Of a DNA stretch of 64,000 nt, positions 25,751 to 34,939 are shown in pieces. Location: positions 1 through 64,000 of the forward strand of contig JAJDEP010000006.1 of NCBI GenBank assembly GCA_029259715.1. The letters run 5' to 3'. The stretch comes from Planctomycetota bacterium (GTDB lineage Bacteria > Planctomycetota > B15-G4). A model generated the notes under the pieces. It did no database searches. It was not told where the DNA came from and was given only the letters and a program-made list of their open reading frames with translations. Position 1 is the first letter of the stretch, and every line of letters starts with the position of its first letter. The translations under genes and the position numbers were made by a program.

Positions 25751-27799
25751 ATGGCGCGAATCCTGCTCGTCCAGCCGCCCCACCGGGACACCTTCGGCTA
25801 CTCCATGCCGCCGCTGGGGCTGCTTCACGTCGGCGCCGGCGCTCGGGAGGCCGGACACGAGGTCGAGCTCATCGACCTGGCCCTGTGGGCTCGGCGTGGT
25901 TGGCGCCTCGGCGACCACGAGGCCACCGCCCCCACGGACGAGCCCGCGGAAGCCCCCTCCCGTGAGCCCTTCCCCGTCGATGACGAGCTCATCGCCCGCT
26001 CGGCGGACGCCATCCTCGCGCGCCGGCCGGACGCCGTCGGCCTCGGGGCCATGATCTCGTCCATGCCGGCGGCCCTGCACCTGGCCGAGGCGCTGAAAGC
26101 CCGGCGGCCGGACCTGCCCATCATCCTGGGCGGCCAGGGGGCCGAGACCATCGAAGAGGCGCTCATCGGTCGCTACGCCTGCCTCGATGCCGTGGCCGTG
26201 GGCGAGGCCGATCGCACCCTCACCGCGTGGCTCGACCGGCTGGGCGAACCGGCCCGCTGGGCCGGCGTCCCCGGGCTGGTGATCCGCTCGGGCGGCCTGC
26301 CCCAGCGCACTGAGGCCCGGGAGGTGCTGGCCGACCTCGACAGCGTTCCCCCGGTGGACTGGACGTTGTGCGAGTCGCCCGCCGCCTACGCCGCGGCCGG
26401 CGACACCGACGGCGCCCTGTTCCCCATCGACCTCGGCCGGGGCTGCTCCTTCCGCTGCACCTTCTGCACCACGCCCGTCTTCTGGGGCCGCAAGGCGCGG
26501 CAGCTGTCGGCGGGCCGTGCCGTCTCCGAGTTCGAACGACTGGAGGCCCTCGGCGGCGTCGAGTGCGCCTACGTGACCCACGACCTGTTCACCTTCGACC
26601 GCGAGCGCGTGCTCGACATCTGCCGCGAAAAAATCGCGCGGGCCGTCGAGCTGCCGTGGGAATGCCGCACCCGCATCGACCTCGTCGACGATGAATTGCT
26701 CGCGGCCCTCAGCGCGGCGGGCTGCCGACGCATCCTGTTCGGGGTCGAGAGCGACTCCCCCGCGGTGCTCGAGCGCATCGAGAAGGGCGGGCGGGCCGTC
26801 GACGTGCGCGACGTGGTGCGGCGGGTGTCGGAGGCCGGCATCGGCGCCATCGTCGGCGTCATGGCGGGCATCCCCGGCGAACGCCCGCAGGACGTGGAGG
26901 CCAACCTGGCCCTGCTCGCGGACCTGGCGGTCATCGACGGCGTCTCGCTCTCCTTCCACTGGATGAACGTGACCCCCGGCAACGACCGCGCCGCCGAGGT
27001 GGCCGCGGACGCCGCCTCCACCGGCGCCGATCCCCTGGCCCTGCGCCCGCCCTTCACCGCCGACCTGGTGCGCGGCTTCGACCTGCCCCTCGGCGACCTG
27101 CCGGCCCGCCAGCGGCAGCTCATCGAGGAGGACGGCGAGGTCTTCGCGGCCTTCCGTGTCCACGGCACGGCCGACCTCGACTGCCGCGACCTGTATCTGC
27201 TCTCGCGCAACGCAGCACACCTGCTGGAGGCCCTGCCGCGCACGGCCCAGGCCCTGGCCCTCGCCCGCCGCGGCCCCGCGCCGCTGCTGGCCGAGTTGCT
27301 GGCGTTCCTGCGGGAGGCCGCCGACGCGACGAACGGTGAGGACTCGCACGTCGCCGGCGAGACCTCGAGCGATGTCGGCGTGTGGGACGCCGCCCTCTGG
27401 AACGAGCCCTTCGTTCTGCGCCGCGACGTGGCCATCGCCCGCTTCGCGGAGCGGGCGCGGGGCCTCGGTCGCCCCGAGTTGGCCGCGCTGGCCACCTACG
27501 AGGAGGCCCTCGCCACCGTGGACGCGCCCCGACTCGTGCGCTTCGACGACGACCCCGTGCGCCTGCTCGAACAGATCGACGCCGGGCGCCGTCTCACCCG
27601 GAGCCGCCGCCGGCCGTCGCAACCCCAGGCCGTGCTGTTCACGCGCCGGGGCGAGCGCGCCCGCGCCCATGCTCTCTCCCCGCTGCTCGCCGACCTCGCC
27701 GAGGGCCTCGACGAAGCGCAGCTGCGGGGCCGCTGGCCCGACTGCGACCAAGCGACCCTCGCCCGCGCCCGCCAACTGCTCGCCTCCCTCGACGCCTGA
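25751..27799 (+). CDS. B12-binding radical SAM enzyme with PqqD-like tail
   Basis: 682 aa. Residues 1 to about 190 form a cobalamin-binding domain ('ILLVQPPHRDTFGYSMPPLGLLHVGA'). The radical SAM barrel starts at 'GRGCSFRCTFC', with the canonical CX3CX2C at Cys232, Cys236 and Cys239, followed by 'FGVESDSPAVLERIEKG' and 'VGVMAGIPGE'. The last 55 or so residues ('LSPLLADLAEGLDEAQLRG') look like a small winged-helix PqqD/RRE-type domain, typical of enzymes that bind a leader peptide. The family resembles RiPP-maturation B12 radical SAM methyltransferases. It is 5 nt from a second such enzyme, so they likely act as a pair on one substrate. Confidence 0.8.
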   Translation: MARILLVQPPHRDTFGYSMPPLGLLHVGAGAREAGHEVELIDLALWARRGWRLGDHEATAPTDEPAEAPSREPFPVDDELIARSADAILARRPDAVGLGAMISSMPAALHLAEALKARRPDLPIILGGQGAETIEEALIGRYACLDAVAVGEADRTLTAWLDRLGEPARWAGVPGLVIRSGGLPQRTEAREVLADLDSVPPVDWTLCESPAAYAAAGDTDGALFPIDLGRGCSFRCTFCTTPVFWGRKARQLSAGRAVSEFERLEALGGVECAYVTHDLFTFDRERVLDICREKIARAVELPWECRTRIDLVDDELLAALSAAGCRRILFGVESDSPAVLERIEKGGRAVDVRDVVRRVSEAGIGAIVGVMAGIPGERPQDVEANLALLADLAVIDGVSLSFHWMNVTPGNDRAAEVAADAASTGADPLALRPPFTADLVRGFDLPLGDLPARQRQLIEEDGEVFAAFRVHGTADLDCRDLYLLSRNAAHLLEALPRTAQALALARRGPAPLLAELLAFLREAADATNGEDSHVAGETSSDVGVWDAALWNEPFVLRRDVAIARFAERARGLGRPELAALATYEEALATVDAPRLVRFDDDPVRLLEQIDAGRRLTRSRRRPSQPQAVLFTRRGERARAHALSPLLADLAEGLDEAQLRGRWPDCDQATLARARQLLASLDA

Positions 27800-27804
27800 C
27801 CACC

Positions 27805-30117
27805 ATGATCCGCATGCATGACGACCCCCGGGGGCCGCGCGCCCCCCAGAGCCCGGGCGACGACGTGCGCGTCCTGCTCGCCTTCCCGCCGCAGGGCCAC
27901 CCCACCCAGCCCTACCTGGCTCTGCCTTCGTTGAAAGCCTGGCTGGCGCAGCACGGTTTCCACGACTGCACCGTGTGGGACCTGAACCTTGCGGCCTACG
28001 ACGAGCTCCTGTCGGGCGAGCGCCTGGCGCTGTGTGTGGAGCGCATCGCGGCCCGGGCCGGTGAGTGGGAACGTCAGCGCGGCGAGCAGCTCGAACCGGT
28101 CGACCTCGATCGCTACCGCCTCGACACCGACGCGCTGGCGTCGGGCCCCTACCTGGTCCGCTCCATCGACGCGGCCAAGGACGTGATCCGCGACCGCGAG
28201 GGGTTCTACGACCGCGAGCGCTACCTCTGGGCCATGCGCACCTTCGAGGCGGGCCTGAAGCTGCTCTCCACCGAGCACCACCCGGCCCTGTTCACCGCGC
28301 ACAACTACACCCAGTCGACGTCCATCGACGACAGCGTCGACCTCTTCGCCGGCGTCGACGCCGAGGGCGAGAACCTGTTCACGGAGTTCTTCGAGCAACG
28401 CGCGTTGCCGCGCATCATCGAGGCCCAGCCCGACGTGCTCGGCCTGTCGATCACCTACGGCAGCCAGCTCCTGCCGGCGCTGACCCTCGCCACCATGGTC
28501 AAGGCGCAGCTGCCGGACGTCCACGTGACCCTGGGCGGGGGCATGCTCGCGTACGTCGGGCACCGCCTGGCCCACACGGCCCCGCTCTTCGACCGCATCG
28601 ATTCCATCGCAGTGTACGAGGGCGAGCGCCCGCTGCTCGAGCTGTGCCAGGCCGTCGCCGCGAGCAAGCAGGCCGGCGGCGGCGCCCAAGACGCCGACCT
28701 CGCGGGCATCAGCAACCTGCTCTGGCGCGACGGCAAAGGCACGGTGCACACCAACGGCGAGCTGCTGCCGCTGCCCATCGACGACCTGCCCACGCCGGAC
28801 TTCAGCGACCTGCCGCTGGAGCGCTACTTCTCCGGCGAGCTGGTGCTGCCCGTCGCGCCGACCCGCGGCTGTTACTACGAGAAGTGCGGCTTCTGCACGC
28901 TCTACACCGCCATCGGCCCGACCTATCGCGAGCGCGACGTCGAGCAGCTCGTCCACGACCTGCAGGTCCTCGTCGAGCGGCATGGCACACCGTACTTCTA
29001 CTTCATCATGGACGACCTGCCGCCCCTGCTGGCCAAGCAGATCCCCGATGCCTTCGAGGCGGCGGGCCTCGATGTGCGCTGGTGGTGCGATGCGCGCATG
29101 GAGGAGCGCATGTTCGACCCGGTGTCGCTGGGTCGCCTCTACGACGCGGGGTGCCGCAAGCTCATGTTCGGCTTCGAGTCGGGCAGCCAGCGCGTGCTCG
29201 ACCTGGTCGAGAAGGGCACCGACCTCGAGGAGGCCCAGCGGGTGCTGAGGCATGCGCACGAGGCGGGCATCTCGGCCACGCTCTACACCATGGTGGGACT
29301 GCCCACCGAGACGCGCGAGGAGGCCGACGCCACGCGGGCCTTCATCGTGCGCAACGCCGCCTGGATCGGGGAGATCAGCCTGCAGATCTTCAACCTCGAC
29401 ATGGTCTCCCCCATGTACCGGCAGCCCGAGCGGTTCGGCATCGCGCGCATCCACGACGACCCCCGGGACCTCCAGCCGGGGCAGCGCCTCGAGCAGGACC
29501 TCGCGCGCTACCTGCGTCACGAGTCGGTGTCGGGCATGACGCCGGACGAGGTCCGTGCGGCCTACAACGACGTGCTCGGCGCGGCCACCGAGGCGCTCGC
29601 GGCCCTGCGCGGCGACAACTTCCTGTACTACCGCTACAAGAGCCACATCTTCCTGTACCTGTGCCGCTTCGGCCGGGACACCTTCCGTCGCGAGCACCAC
29701 GAGACGCACGACGGTCGCCGGCTCGATGCTGGCGCCCGAGCGGGCGACGTGGCTTTGCCCGCCCGGCTGGCCTTGCGCGCCGACGCCCACCTGCTCGCCC
29801 GCCCCTTCCCCTACGGGGAGGTGACCGCCCGCCTCGATCGGGCCTGGTCGGACCCCGCACCCCTCGGCGGCGTGGCCCGCAGCAGCTCGCATGCCGCTCC
29901 CGGGGCCACGCCCGTCCCCCGGGGCGAGAGTTGGCTCGCCTATCTCGGTGACGAGCACCGCTTCCTCGATCTCGGCGCCGATGCCGGCTCGCTGCTGAGC
30001 GCCGCCACCGAGGGCGACACCGAGGCCGCGCTCGGTGTGTTCGGGGACGAACACCGTCCGGCCGTGGCGCGCTTCCTGTCCCGTGCCCTGCGCGAGGGAC
30101 TGCTCGTTCCGGCCTGA
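27805..30117 (+). CDS. Second B12-binding radical SAM enzyme with PqqD-like tail
   Basis: 770 aa. Cobalamin-type N-terminal domain ('VLLAFPPQGHPTQPYLALPSLKAWL', then 'LGLSITYGSQLLPAL'). The cluster motif is CYYEKCGFC: Cys356, Cys361 and Cys364, a CX4CX2C spacing and not the usual CX3CX2C. 'MFGFESGSQRVLDLVEKGT' and 'TMVGLPTETREEA' are later radical SAM motifs. The final 70 residues ('LDLGADAGSLLSAATEG ... VARFLSRALREGLL') strongly resemble PqqD-like leader-binding folds. A long inserted segment (residues about 75-190) separates the two halves of the B12 domain. An ATG 9 nt downstream is an alternative start. Substrate unknown. Confidence 0.8.
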   Translation: MIRMHDDPRGPRAPQSPGDDVRVLLAFPPQGHPTQPYLALPSLKAWLAQHGFHDCTVWDLNLAAYDELLSGERLALCVERIAARAGEWERQRGEQLEPVDLDRYRLDTDALASGPYLVRSIDAAKDVIRDREGFYDRERYLWAMRTFEAGLKLLSTEHHPALFTAHNYTQSTSIDDSVDLFAGVDAEGENLFTEFFEQRALPRIIEAQPDVLGLSITYGSQLLPALTLATMVKAQLPDVHVTLGGGMLAYVGHRLAHTAPLFDRIDSIAVYEGERPLLELCQAVAASKQAGGGAQDADLAGISNLLWRDGKGTVHTNGELLPLPIDDLPTPDFSDLPLERYFSGELVLPVAPTRGCYYEKCGFCTLYTAIGPTYRERDVEQLVHDLQVLVERHGTPYFYFIMDDLPPLLAKQIPDAFEAAGLDVRWWCDARMEERMFDPVSLGRLYDAGCRKLMFGFESGSQRVLDLVEKGTDLEEAQRVLRHAHEAGISATLYTMVGLPTETREEADATRAFIVRNAAWIGEISLQIFNLDMVSPMYRQPERFGIARIHDDPRDLQPGQRLEQDLARYLRHESVSGMTPDEVRAAYNDVLGAATEALAALRGDNFLYYRYKSHIFLYLCRFGRDTFRREHHETHDGRRLDAGARAGDVALPARLALRADAHLLARPFPYGEVTARLDRAWSDPAPLGGVARSSSHAAPGATPVPRGESWLAYLGDEHRFLDLGADAGSLLSAATEGDTEAALGVFGDEHRPAVARFLSRALREGLLVPA

Positions 30118-30477
30118 CCCGCCGCGACTTTCCGAGCAGCACAGCGTTCGTTCCGGCGGCGATCAGCCCCTCAAGTCGGAGTGTCCGCTTGCCGACCTGT
30201 TGGGTTTGCTGATCCGGCGCAGGGCCGGTTCGGGGCACGGGCAGCTGTGTCGCATCGGTGACCACAGGTGTCGCCGGCCACGCTCACACGGCCGGCGGCA
30301 CTCAACGACTGGACGACGAAGTGTCCGGACGCGTACCGCTGGAAGGAACGCGTCCGTGTCGCAGCCGTGGCATCAACGGGCGGACACCGAACGGACACAG
30401 CACAAACGCCCAAGAAGGTGTCTCGTAGAGGCGATGGGTAACGGGAACTCATCACGGGATGAGAGTGGAGGTTGAAG
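30118..30477 (+). promoter_or_regulatory. 360-nt spacer with hairpins and repeated GTGTCCG sites
   Basis: No convincing gene. It contains a terminator-like hairpin (30268-30301), a second 9-bp stem (CGGACGCGT with ACGCGTCCG, about 30326-30357), and four exact copies of GTGTCCG/CGGACAC: 30181-30187, 30321-30327, 30381-30387 and 30392-30398. The last two are 11 nt apart, one helical turn. The copies could be operator half-sites for the FG-GAP gene. A 13-codon frame (30434-30475) ends just before that gene. Confidence 0.4.
30268..30301 (+). terminator. Hairpin after the radical SAM operon
   Basis: A 12-bp stem (GTGTCGCCGGCC with GGCCGGCGGCAC, one wobble) encloses a 10-nt loop, about 150 nt after the second radical SAM gene. 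There is no T-run, so it would be an atypical terminator. Confidence 0.45.
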
Positions 30478-31776
30478 ATGGGCATGTCGGGAATCGCAGT
30501 GGCACTGTTGGCGTTGGCCTGGGGACCGGGAGACCTGCCCGTCCAGGATCCGCTGCAAGCCTTTGAGGGCCCCAACATCGGCGGTCACTTCGGACACGCC
30601 TCGGGGGCTGCGGGCGACGTCGACGGCGACGGCACGGGCGACATCATCGTGGGCGCCGCCTACGACCGCATCTCCGCCGGCTCGGCCTGGATCTTCTCGG
30701 GACGCGACGGTTCGGTGCTGCACCATCTCGTGGCCCCCATCGAGGGTCGCGTGCGCTTCGGCGCCGCGGTGGCCGGCCTCGGTGACGTGGACGGAGACGG
30801 CTTCGCCGACGTGGTCGTCGGCGCGCCCATGACCTCGCAGGGCGAGATCCTCCAGGCCGGAGCGGCCTGGATCTTCTCGGGCGCCGACGGCTCCGTCCTG
30901 CACGAACTCACCGGAACGGACCCCCGCAGCCAATTCGGCTCCGCGCTCTCACGAGCGGGAGACGTCGACGCCGACGGCATCGACGACGTCATCGTCGGCG
31001 CCGCGCGGGGCAACTCCGCGCGGGTCCACAGCGGCGCCACCGGCGCCCTGCTGCACCGCTTCGACGGCGACGCGGGCGGTGACCGGCTCGGCGCGGCGGT
31101 CGCGGGCGCCGGCGACCTCGACAACGACGGTCACGCCGACCTGCTGGTCGGCGCCGACCAGGGTGGCGACGAGCGCAACGGCGCGGGCTATGCCCGGGCC
31201 TACTCCGGCGCCACGGGCGCGGCCCTGTTCACCGTCGTCGGCGAGCACCCCGGCGACAACTTCGGCGGCTCGGTGGCGGGCGCGGGCGACGTCGACGACG
31301 ACGGCGTCCTCGACGTGATCATCGGCGCCGGGACCCACCAGGACTTCCGCACGTCCGAGGCCAGCGGCCGCACCCGCGTCTTCTCCGGCGCCGACGGCCG
31401 GCAGCTCATGGTCCTGCGACCACGCGGCGCCTTCGTCAGCGGCGCCGGCGACGTCGACCGCGACGGGTGCGACGACCTCATCGTGGGCACACCCTTCGCC
31501 CCGTCCGGCCACGGCTTCGCCGGCCGCGTCCGTCTCTACTCCGGCCGCGACGGCTCGCTGCTCCAGTCCATCGACGGCGCTGGGCAAGGCGAGCGCTTCG
31601 GCATCTCGGTCCAGGGCGATCTCGATCTCGATGGCGACGGTCGCCCGGAGGTCATCGTCGGTTCGGACGACTTCCACTCGCCCACGCCGGCTCGCGGCTC
31701 GGTCCAGGTCCTGCGCCTGGAGGCCACCGCGCACGGGAGCAGCCTCGGGCACGTGCCCAGCGACGCCCGCGACTGA
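30478..31776 (+). CDS. Secreted FG-GAP repeat protein, 432 aa
   Basis: A short signal-like N-terminus (GIAVALLALAWGPG) precedes seven FG-GAP repeats that fill the protein. Each has a 'GDVDGDG ... VGA' calcium loop followed by 'GSAWIFSGRDGSVLH' type strands, so it should fold as one seven-bladed integrin-alpha-like propeller. It lacks the C-terminal beta domain of the 155-4402 protein. The start at 30478 has GGAGG 7 nt ahead. Probably extracellular or surface-bound with a recognition role; its repeated 'RVHSGATGALLHRF' blades are typical of planctomycetal and myxobacterial proteins. Confidence 0.85.
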   Translation: MGMSGIAVALLALAWGPGDLPVQDPLQAFEGPNIGGHFGHASGAAGDVDGDGTGDIIVGAAYDRISAGSAWIFSGRDGSVLHHLVAPIEGRVRFGAAVAGLGDVDGDGFADVVVGAPMTSQGEILQAGAAWIFSGADGSVLHELTGTDPRSQFGSALSRAGDVDADGIDDVIVGAARGNSARVHSGATGALLHRFDGDAGGDRLGAAVAGAGDLDNDGHADLLVGADQGGDERNGAGYARAYSGATGAALFTVVGEHPGDNFGGSVAGAGDVDDDGVLDVIIGAGTHQDFRTSEASGRTRVFSGADGRQLMVLRPRGAFVSGAGDVDRDGCDDLIVGTPFAPSGHGFAGRVRLYSGRDGSLLQSIDGAGQGERFGISVQGDLDLDGDGRPEVIVGSDDFHSPTPARGSVQVLRLEATAHGSSLGHVPSDARD

Positions 31777-31814
31777 GCGGACCGGGGCGCCCAGGCGGGG
31801 AGAAGCGGCGCTGA

Positions 31815-31820
31815 TAGAAT
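31815..31820 (+). promoter_or_regulatory. -10 box TAGAAT of the sensor kinase gene
   Basis: TGATAGAAT is an extended -10, 51 nt before the TTG start at 31872. It shares the TAGAATCGCC string with the box at 4644. Confidence 0.45.
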
Positions 31821-31871
31821 CGCCCTCCTGATCGAGTCCGGCCGGGAAGCCGGTGTCCGGGGGGCAGAACG

Positions 31872-34871
31872 TTGGGCCACGACCGAGGCACGCGCCGGCG
31901 ACGCATCCGTCGCGCCCCCACCGCGTGGGTCGGGCTCGCACTGCTGGCCGCCTTGACCCTGTCCCGCCCCGTCACGGGTCAGGACGCCCTCGAGGACCTG
32001 CTGGGACAGTCGTGGCGTTGGCGCGCCATCCCGGCCGACAAGTCGCCGACCCTGCTGCGCGAGGTGCGCCCGTCGCGGGACGGCGGCGTGATCTCGAGCC
32101 AGGAGCGCGCCGTGCTGGCCTACGACGGCTGGAGCTGGACGATCATCCCGGCGCTCGACGTGCCCGGCTTCGCCCACGTGACCGCCGCTTATCCGCGCGG
32201 CGACGAGTGGATCATCTTCCACGAGGCCGGCGTCGTCGTGTTGACCGACCACGCCACGCCCCCGTCCGGCCGAGCGGACGCCCGCGTCCTCGCCGGGGCC
32301 CGCGACGGCCGCCCCCCCTCGATTTCTGTGGAGATGCCCGACGGGCGCATCCTCAGCTGGGTCGACGGCGACATCGTGGAGTTCACCACGCTCGGCGGCC
32401 GGCCGGTCCTCCGCGGCCCCGAGACCGAGGCCCCCATCCGCGCCTTGTATCGGTCGACGGCGGGGCGCTTGCGGGCCGTGACCGAGGGCGCCTTGTGGGA
32501 ACACGACGGCGAGCGCTGGCAGCACCTCGACGAGGGCCGCCTGTGGCCGCCCGGAACGTCCATCGCGCGCGTCGTCATCGGCGGCCGCAACCGCGTCTTC
32601 CTGCTGCCCGCGACCATCGACGAGGCGCGCCCCGGCTGGTTCTGGGACGACGACCAACTCATGCGACTGCCGCCCCTCGACGACGGGCGGGCGCGGTATG
32701 TGCATGACGCCGTGGCCTCGGTGGACGGGGAGCTGGTCATCGCCACTCGCCCTGGATGGTTGTCGGTGTTCCGCGACGGCGCGTGGAGGCACGTCGATGC
32801 CGTCCCGCCCATGGGCAGCGGTGAGTTCGTGCGTTCGATCTGCTTCACCTCCGAGCAGCGCTTCGTGCTGCTGACGGCGTCGAGCCGGCTCTACGCCGCC
32901 GACCTCAGCACCGGTCGCTGGCAACCCCATGGCCCCGACCAGGGGTACAAGGACGTCTCCAACGTGTCGGCCATCGAGCCCGATGGCGAGGGTGGGCTGT
33001 GGGTCGGGCTCCACGAGGGCCTCGCCCACTGGGACGGTCATACGTTCGATCGCTACTTCAACCAGGCCGGGGACGACGGCCCCATGCTCCAGGCGCTCAC
33101 CGGTGTCGCCGTCGACGCGCGAGGGCACATCTGGATGGGATCGGGGAACTCCCAGACGTTCCACGGTGCGGTCGAGTTCGACGGCGAGACCTGGACACAC
33201 CACACGGCGCCCGCGCAGATCGGGAGCTTCCCCATCCATGCCATCCGCAACCTCGACGACGGCGGGCTGTGGTTCACGCTGCTGAGTCCCGGAGGGGACT
33301 TGCACGAGTCGGGCGGGATCGTTCGCCTCGATGACAAGGGTTGGCGCCGCTTCACCGAAGCCGACGGATTGCCCCACGGTCGCTGCTACGACGTGGCACG
33401 CACGCCCGACGGCGTGCTGTGGGCCGCCACGCTCCTGGGCCTCGCGCGCCTCGAGGGTGAGCGCTGGAAGCCCATCACCGATCCCATGGCGCCGCAAGGA
33501 CGCGTCTTCGCACTGTTCGCGGCATCCGACGGGACCCTGTGGGCCGGGCGCGGCCTCATGGACGTGGGCGTCTCGGCCTGGCGCAACGGGACCTGGAAGC
33601 ACCTGCGCCCCATGGACGGCCTGCCTGCCGCGGCCGCCGCCTTCACCGAGGACGCCGAGGGCCGCATCTTCTTTGCCTCCGACACGGGCCTCTACCGGGT
33701 ACACGAGGACGTCTTCGAAGACCTCACCCGGCTGACCGAGGCGCCCTACTCGACCTTCTGGCCGCTGCGTTCGGACGGCGCCGGCGGCCTCTGGCTCGGC
33801 AGTCGCGGCGACGGTCTCGTGCATTACGCGCCCGATGACCGGCGCGCCCCGAAGATCCTCGCGCCGCGCCTGACGCCCCACTCCGAGGACACGTCCGTCA
33901 TCGTGCGCTGGAATGCCTCCGACTACTGGGCCGAGACCCCGGCCGAGAAGCTGCGGTACGCCATCAAGGTGGACGGCGACGAATGGTCAGCCATCACCGA
34001 CTTCGGCCAGCACACGCTGCGCGGCATGCAGCCCGGTCACCACTCGGTGAGCCTGAGCGCCACGGATGCCGTCGGGAATACGGGCGTCATGCCCGCGCCG
34101 CTCGAGACCACCGTGCCCGATCCCTTTGCCCGCCAGAACGCCCTGAAGTTGAGCGGCCTGTTCGTCGTCATGGCCCTCGCAGTCCTGGCCGCCACCTGGC
34201 TGCTGCGGCAACGCGAGCGGCGGCGCGAGATGCAACGGCTCGAGGCCGTGACCTCCGAGTTCGTCGCCACACACGAGGAAGAACGCCAATTCATCTCGGA
34301 GGAACTGCACGACGAAGTGGGCCAGCTGCTGACGGCCGTCTCCCTCGATCTGCAGTTGGCCGAGCGCCTCGACGACGCCCCCCGCCGGGGCGAGGCGCTG
34401 CGGCGCGCTCTCACGAGTTCCCGCGAAGCGCTTGAACGCACCCGCGAACTCTCGTCCCGGCTGCGCCCGCGGCTGCTCGACGAGTTGGGCCTCGACCAGG
34501 CGTTACGCGAGTCCTTGTCCGAGTTCGAGCGTCGCACCGGCGCCGTCGTCGAAACCGACATCGAGTTGGCCGACGAGGGGCTGCCGGAGCGGTTGCGGGG
34601 CCAGCTCTATCGCATCGTCCAGGAGTCGTTGCAGCGCATTGCTCGGGCGGATGCGCCCAGTCGCGTGACGCTTCGGGTGCGACAGCGCGACCCATTCATC
34701 GAAATGCATCTGGAGGATGATGGGCCCGCGTGGTCGGCCGAGGATGGGCGCTACGCGGCCGAAATCGTCCGTCAAAGGGTTCGCATGCTGGAGGGCCGCC
34801 TGACCTTCGAGGGAGGTCAAGTCGGACAAAATCGGCTTTTCCTGTCCGTTCCTAACGGGATTGAACGCTGA
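31872..34871 (+). CDS. Propeller-sensor histidine kinase with degenerate ATPase site
   Basis: 999 aa, TTG start. Signal/anchor (WVGLALLAALTLSRPVTG), then a periplasmic region of two-component-regulator propeller repeats ('GLWVGLHEGLAHWDGHTFDRYF', 'GVLWAATLLGLARLEGERW') to about residue 660. A Y_Y_Y-like domain follows ('LRYAIKVDGDEWS'), then one transmembrane segment near 757-778. The HisKA_3 box 'EELHDEVGQLL' has the phospho-acceptor His at 813. In the ATPase domain the N-box reads 'RIVQESLQRIARADA' (the Mg-binding Asn is lost) and the G1/G2 boxes read 'EDDGPAWS ... GRYAAEIV', lacking the glycine loop. It may be a poor kinase or a phosphatase/pseudokinase. The response regulator follows. Confidence 0.85.
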   Translation: MGHDRGTRRRRIRRAPTAWVGLALLAALTLSRPVTGQDALEDLLGQSWRWRAIPADKSPTLLREVRPSRDGGVISSQERAVLAYDGWSWTIIPALDVPGFAHVTAAYPRGDEWIIFHEAGVVVLTDHATPPSGRADARVLAGARDGRPPSISVEMPDGRILSWVDGDIVEFTTLGGRPVLRGPETEAPIRALYRSTAGRLRAVTEGALWEHDGERWQHLDEGRLWPPGTSIARVVIGGRNRVFLLPATIDEARPGWFWDDDQLMRLPPLDDGRARYVHDAVASVDGELVIATRPGWLSVFRDGAWRHVDAVPPMGSGEFVRSICFTSEQRFVLLTASSRLYAADLSTGRWQPHGPDQGYKDVSNVSAIEPDGEGGLWVGLHEGLAHWDGHTFDRYFNQAGDDGPMLQALTGVAVDARGHIWMGSGNSQTFHGAVEFDGETWTHHTAPAQIGSFPIHAIRNLDDGGLWFTLLSPGGDLHESGGIVRLDDKGWRRFTEADGLPHGRCYDVARTPDGVLWAATLLGLARLEGERWKPITDPMAPQGRVFALFAASDGTLWAGRGLMDVGVSAWRNGTWKHLRPMDGLPAAAAAFTEDAEGRIFFASDTGLYRVHEDVFEDLTRLTEAPYSTFWPLRSDGAGGLWLGSRGDGLVHYAPDDRRAPKILAPRLTPHSEDTSVIVRWNASDYWAETPAEKLRYAIKVDGDEWSAITDFGQHTLRGMQPGHHSVSLSATDAVGNTGVMPAPLETTVPDPFARQNALKLSGLFVVMALAVLAATWLLRQRERRREMQRLEAVTSEFVATHEEERQFISEELHDEVGQLLTAVSLDLQLAERLDDAPRRGEALRRALTSSREALERTRELSSRLRPRLLDELGLDQALRESLSEFERRTGAVVETDIELADEGLPERLRGQLYRIVQESLQRIARADAPSRVTLRVRQRDPFIEMHLEDDGPAWSAEDGRYAAEIVRQRVRMLEGRLTFEGGQVGQNRLFLSVPNGIER

Positions 34872-34939
34872 AGCTCCCGGTGCCATGTGGAACCATCATT
34901 CCACGGCAGGGCAGACTAGCCGTTCTGGAGAAGACCTCC

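Noticed and set aside
25736..27775. 679-codon frame antisense to the first radical SAM gene
   Set aside because: Low-complexity shadow without recognisable features.
27496..30054. 852-codon frame antisense to the second radical SAM gene
   Set aside because: No domain features; the plus strand has the B12 and radical SAM motifs.
30035..30475. 146-codon frame and smaller frames considered as a RiPP precursor
   Set aside because: The frame begins inside the radical SAM gene, has no RBS and is Arg/His-rich; the 26-codon (30181) and 13-codon (30434) frames lack a leader-core layout.
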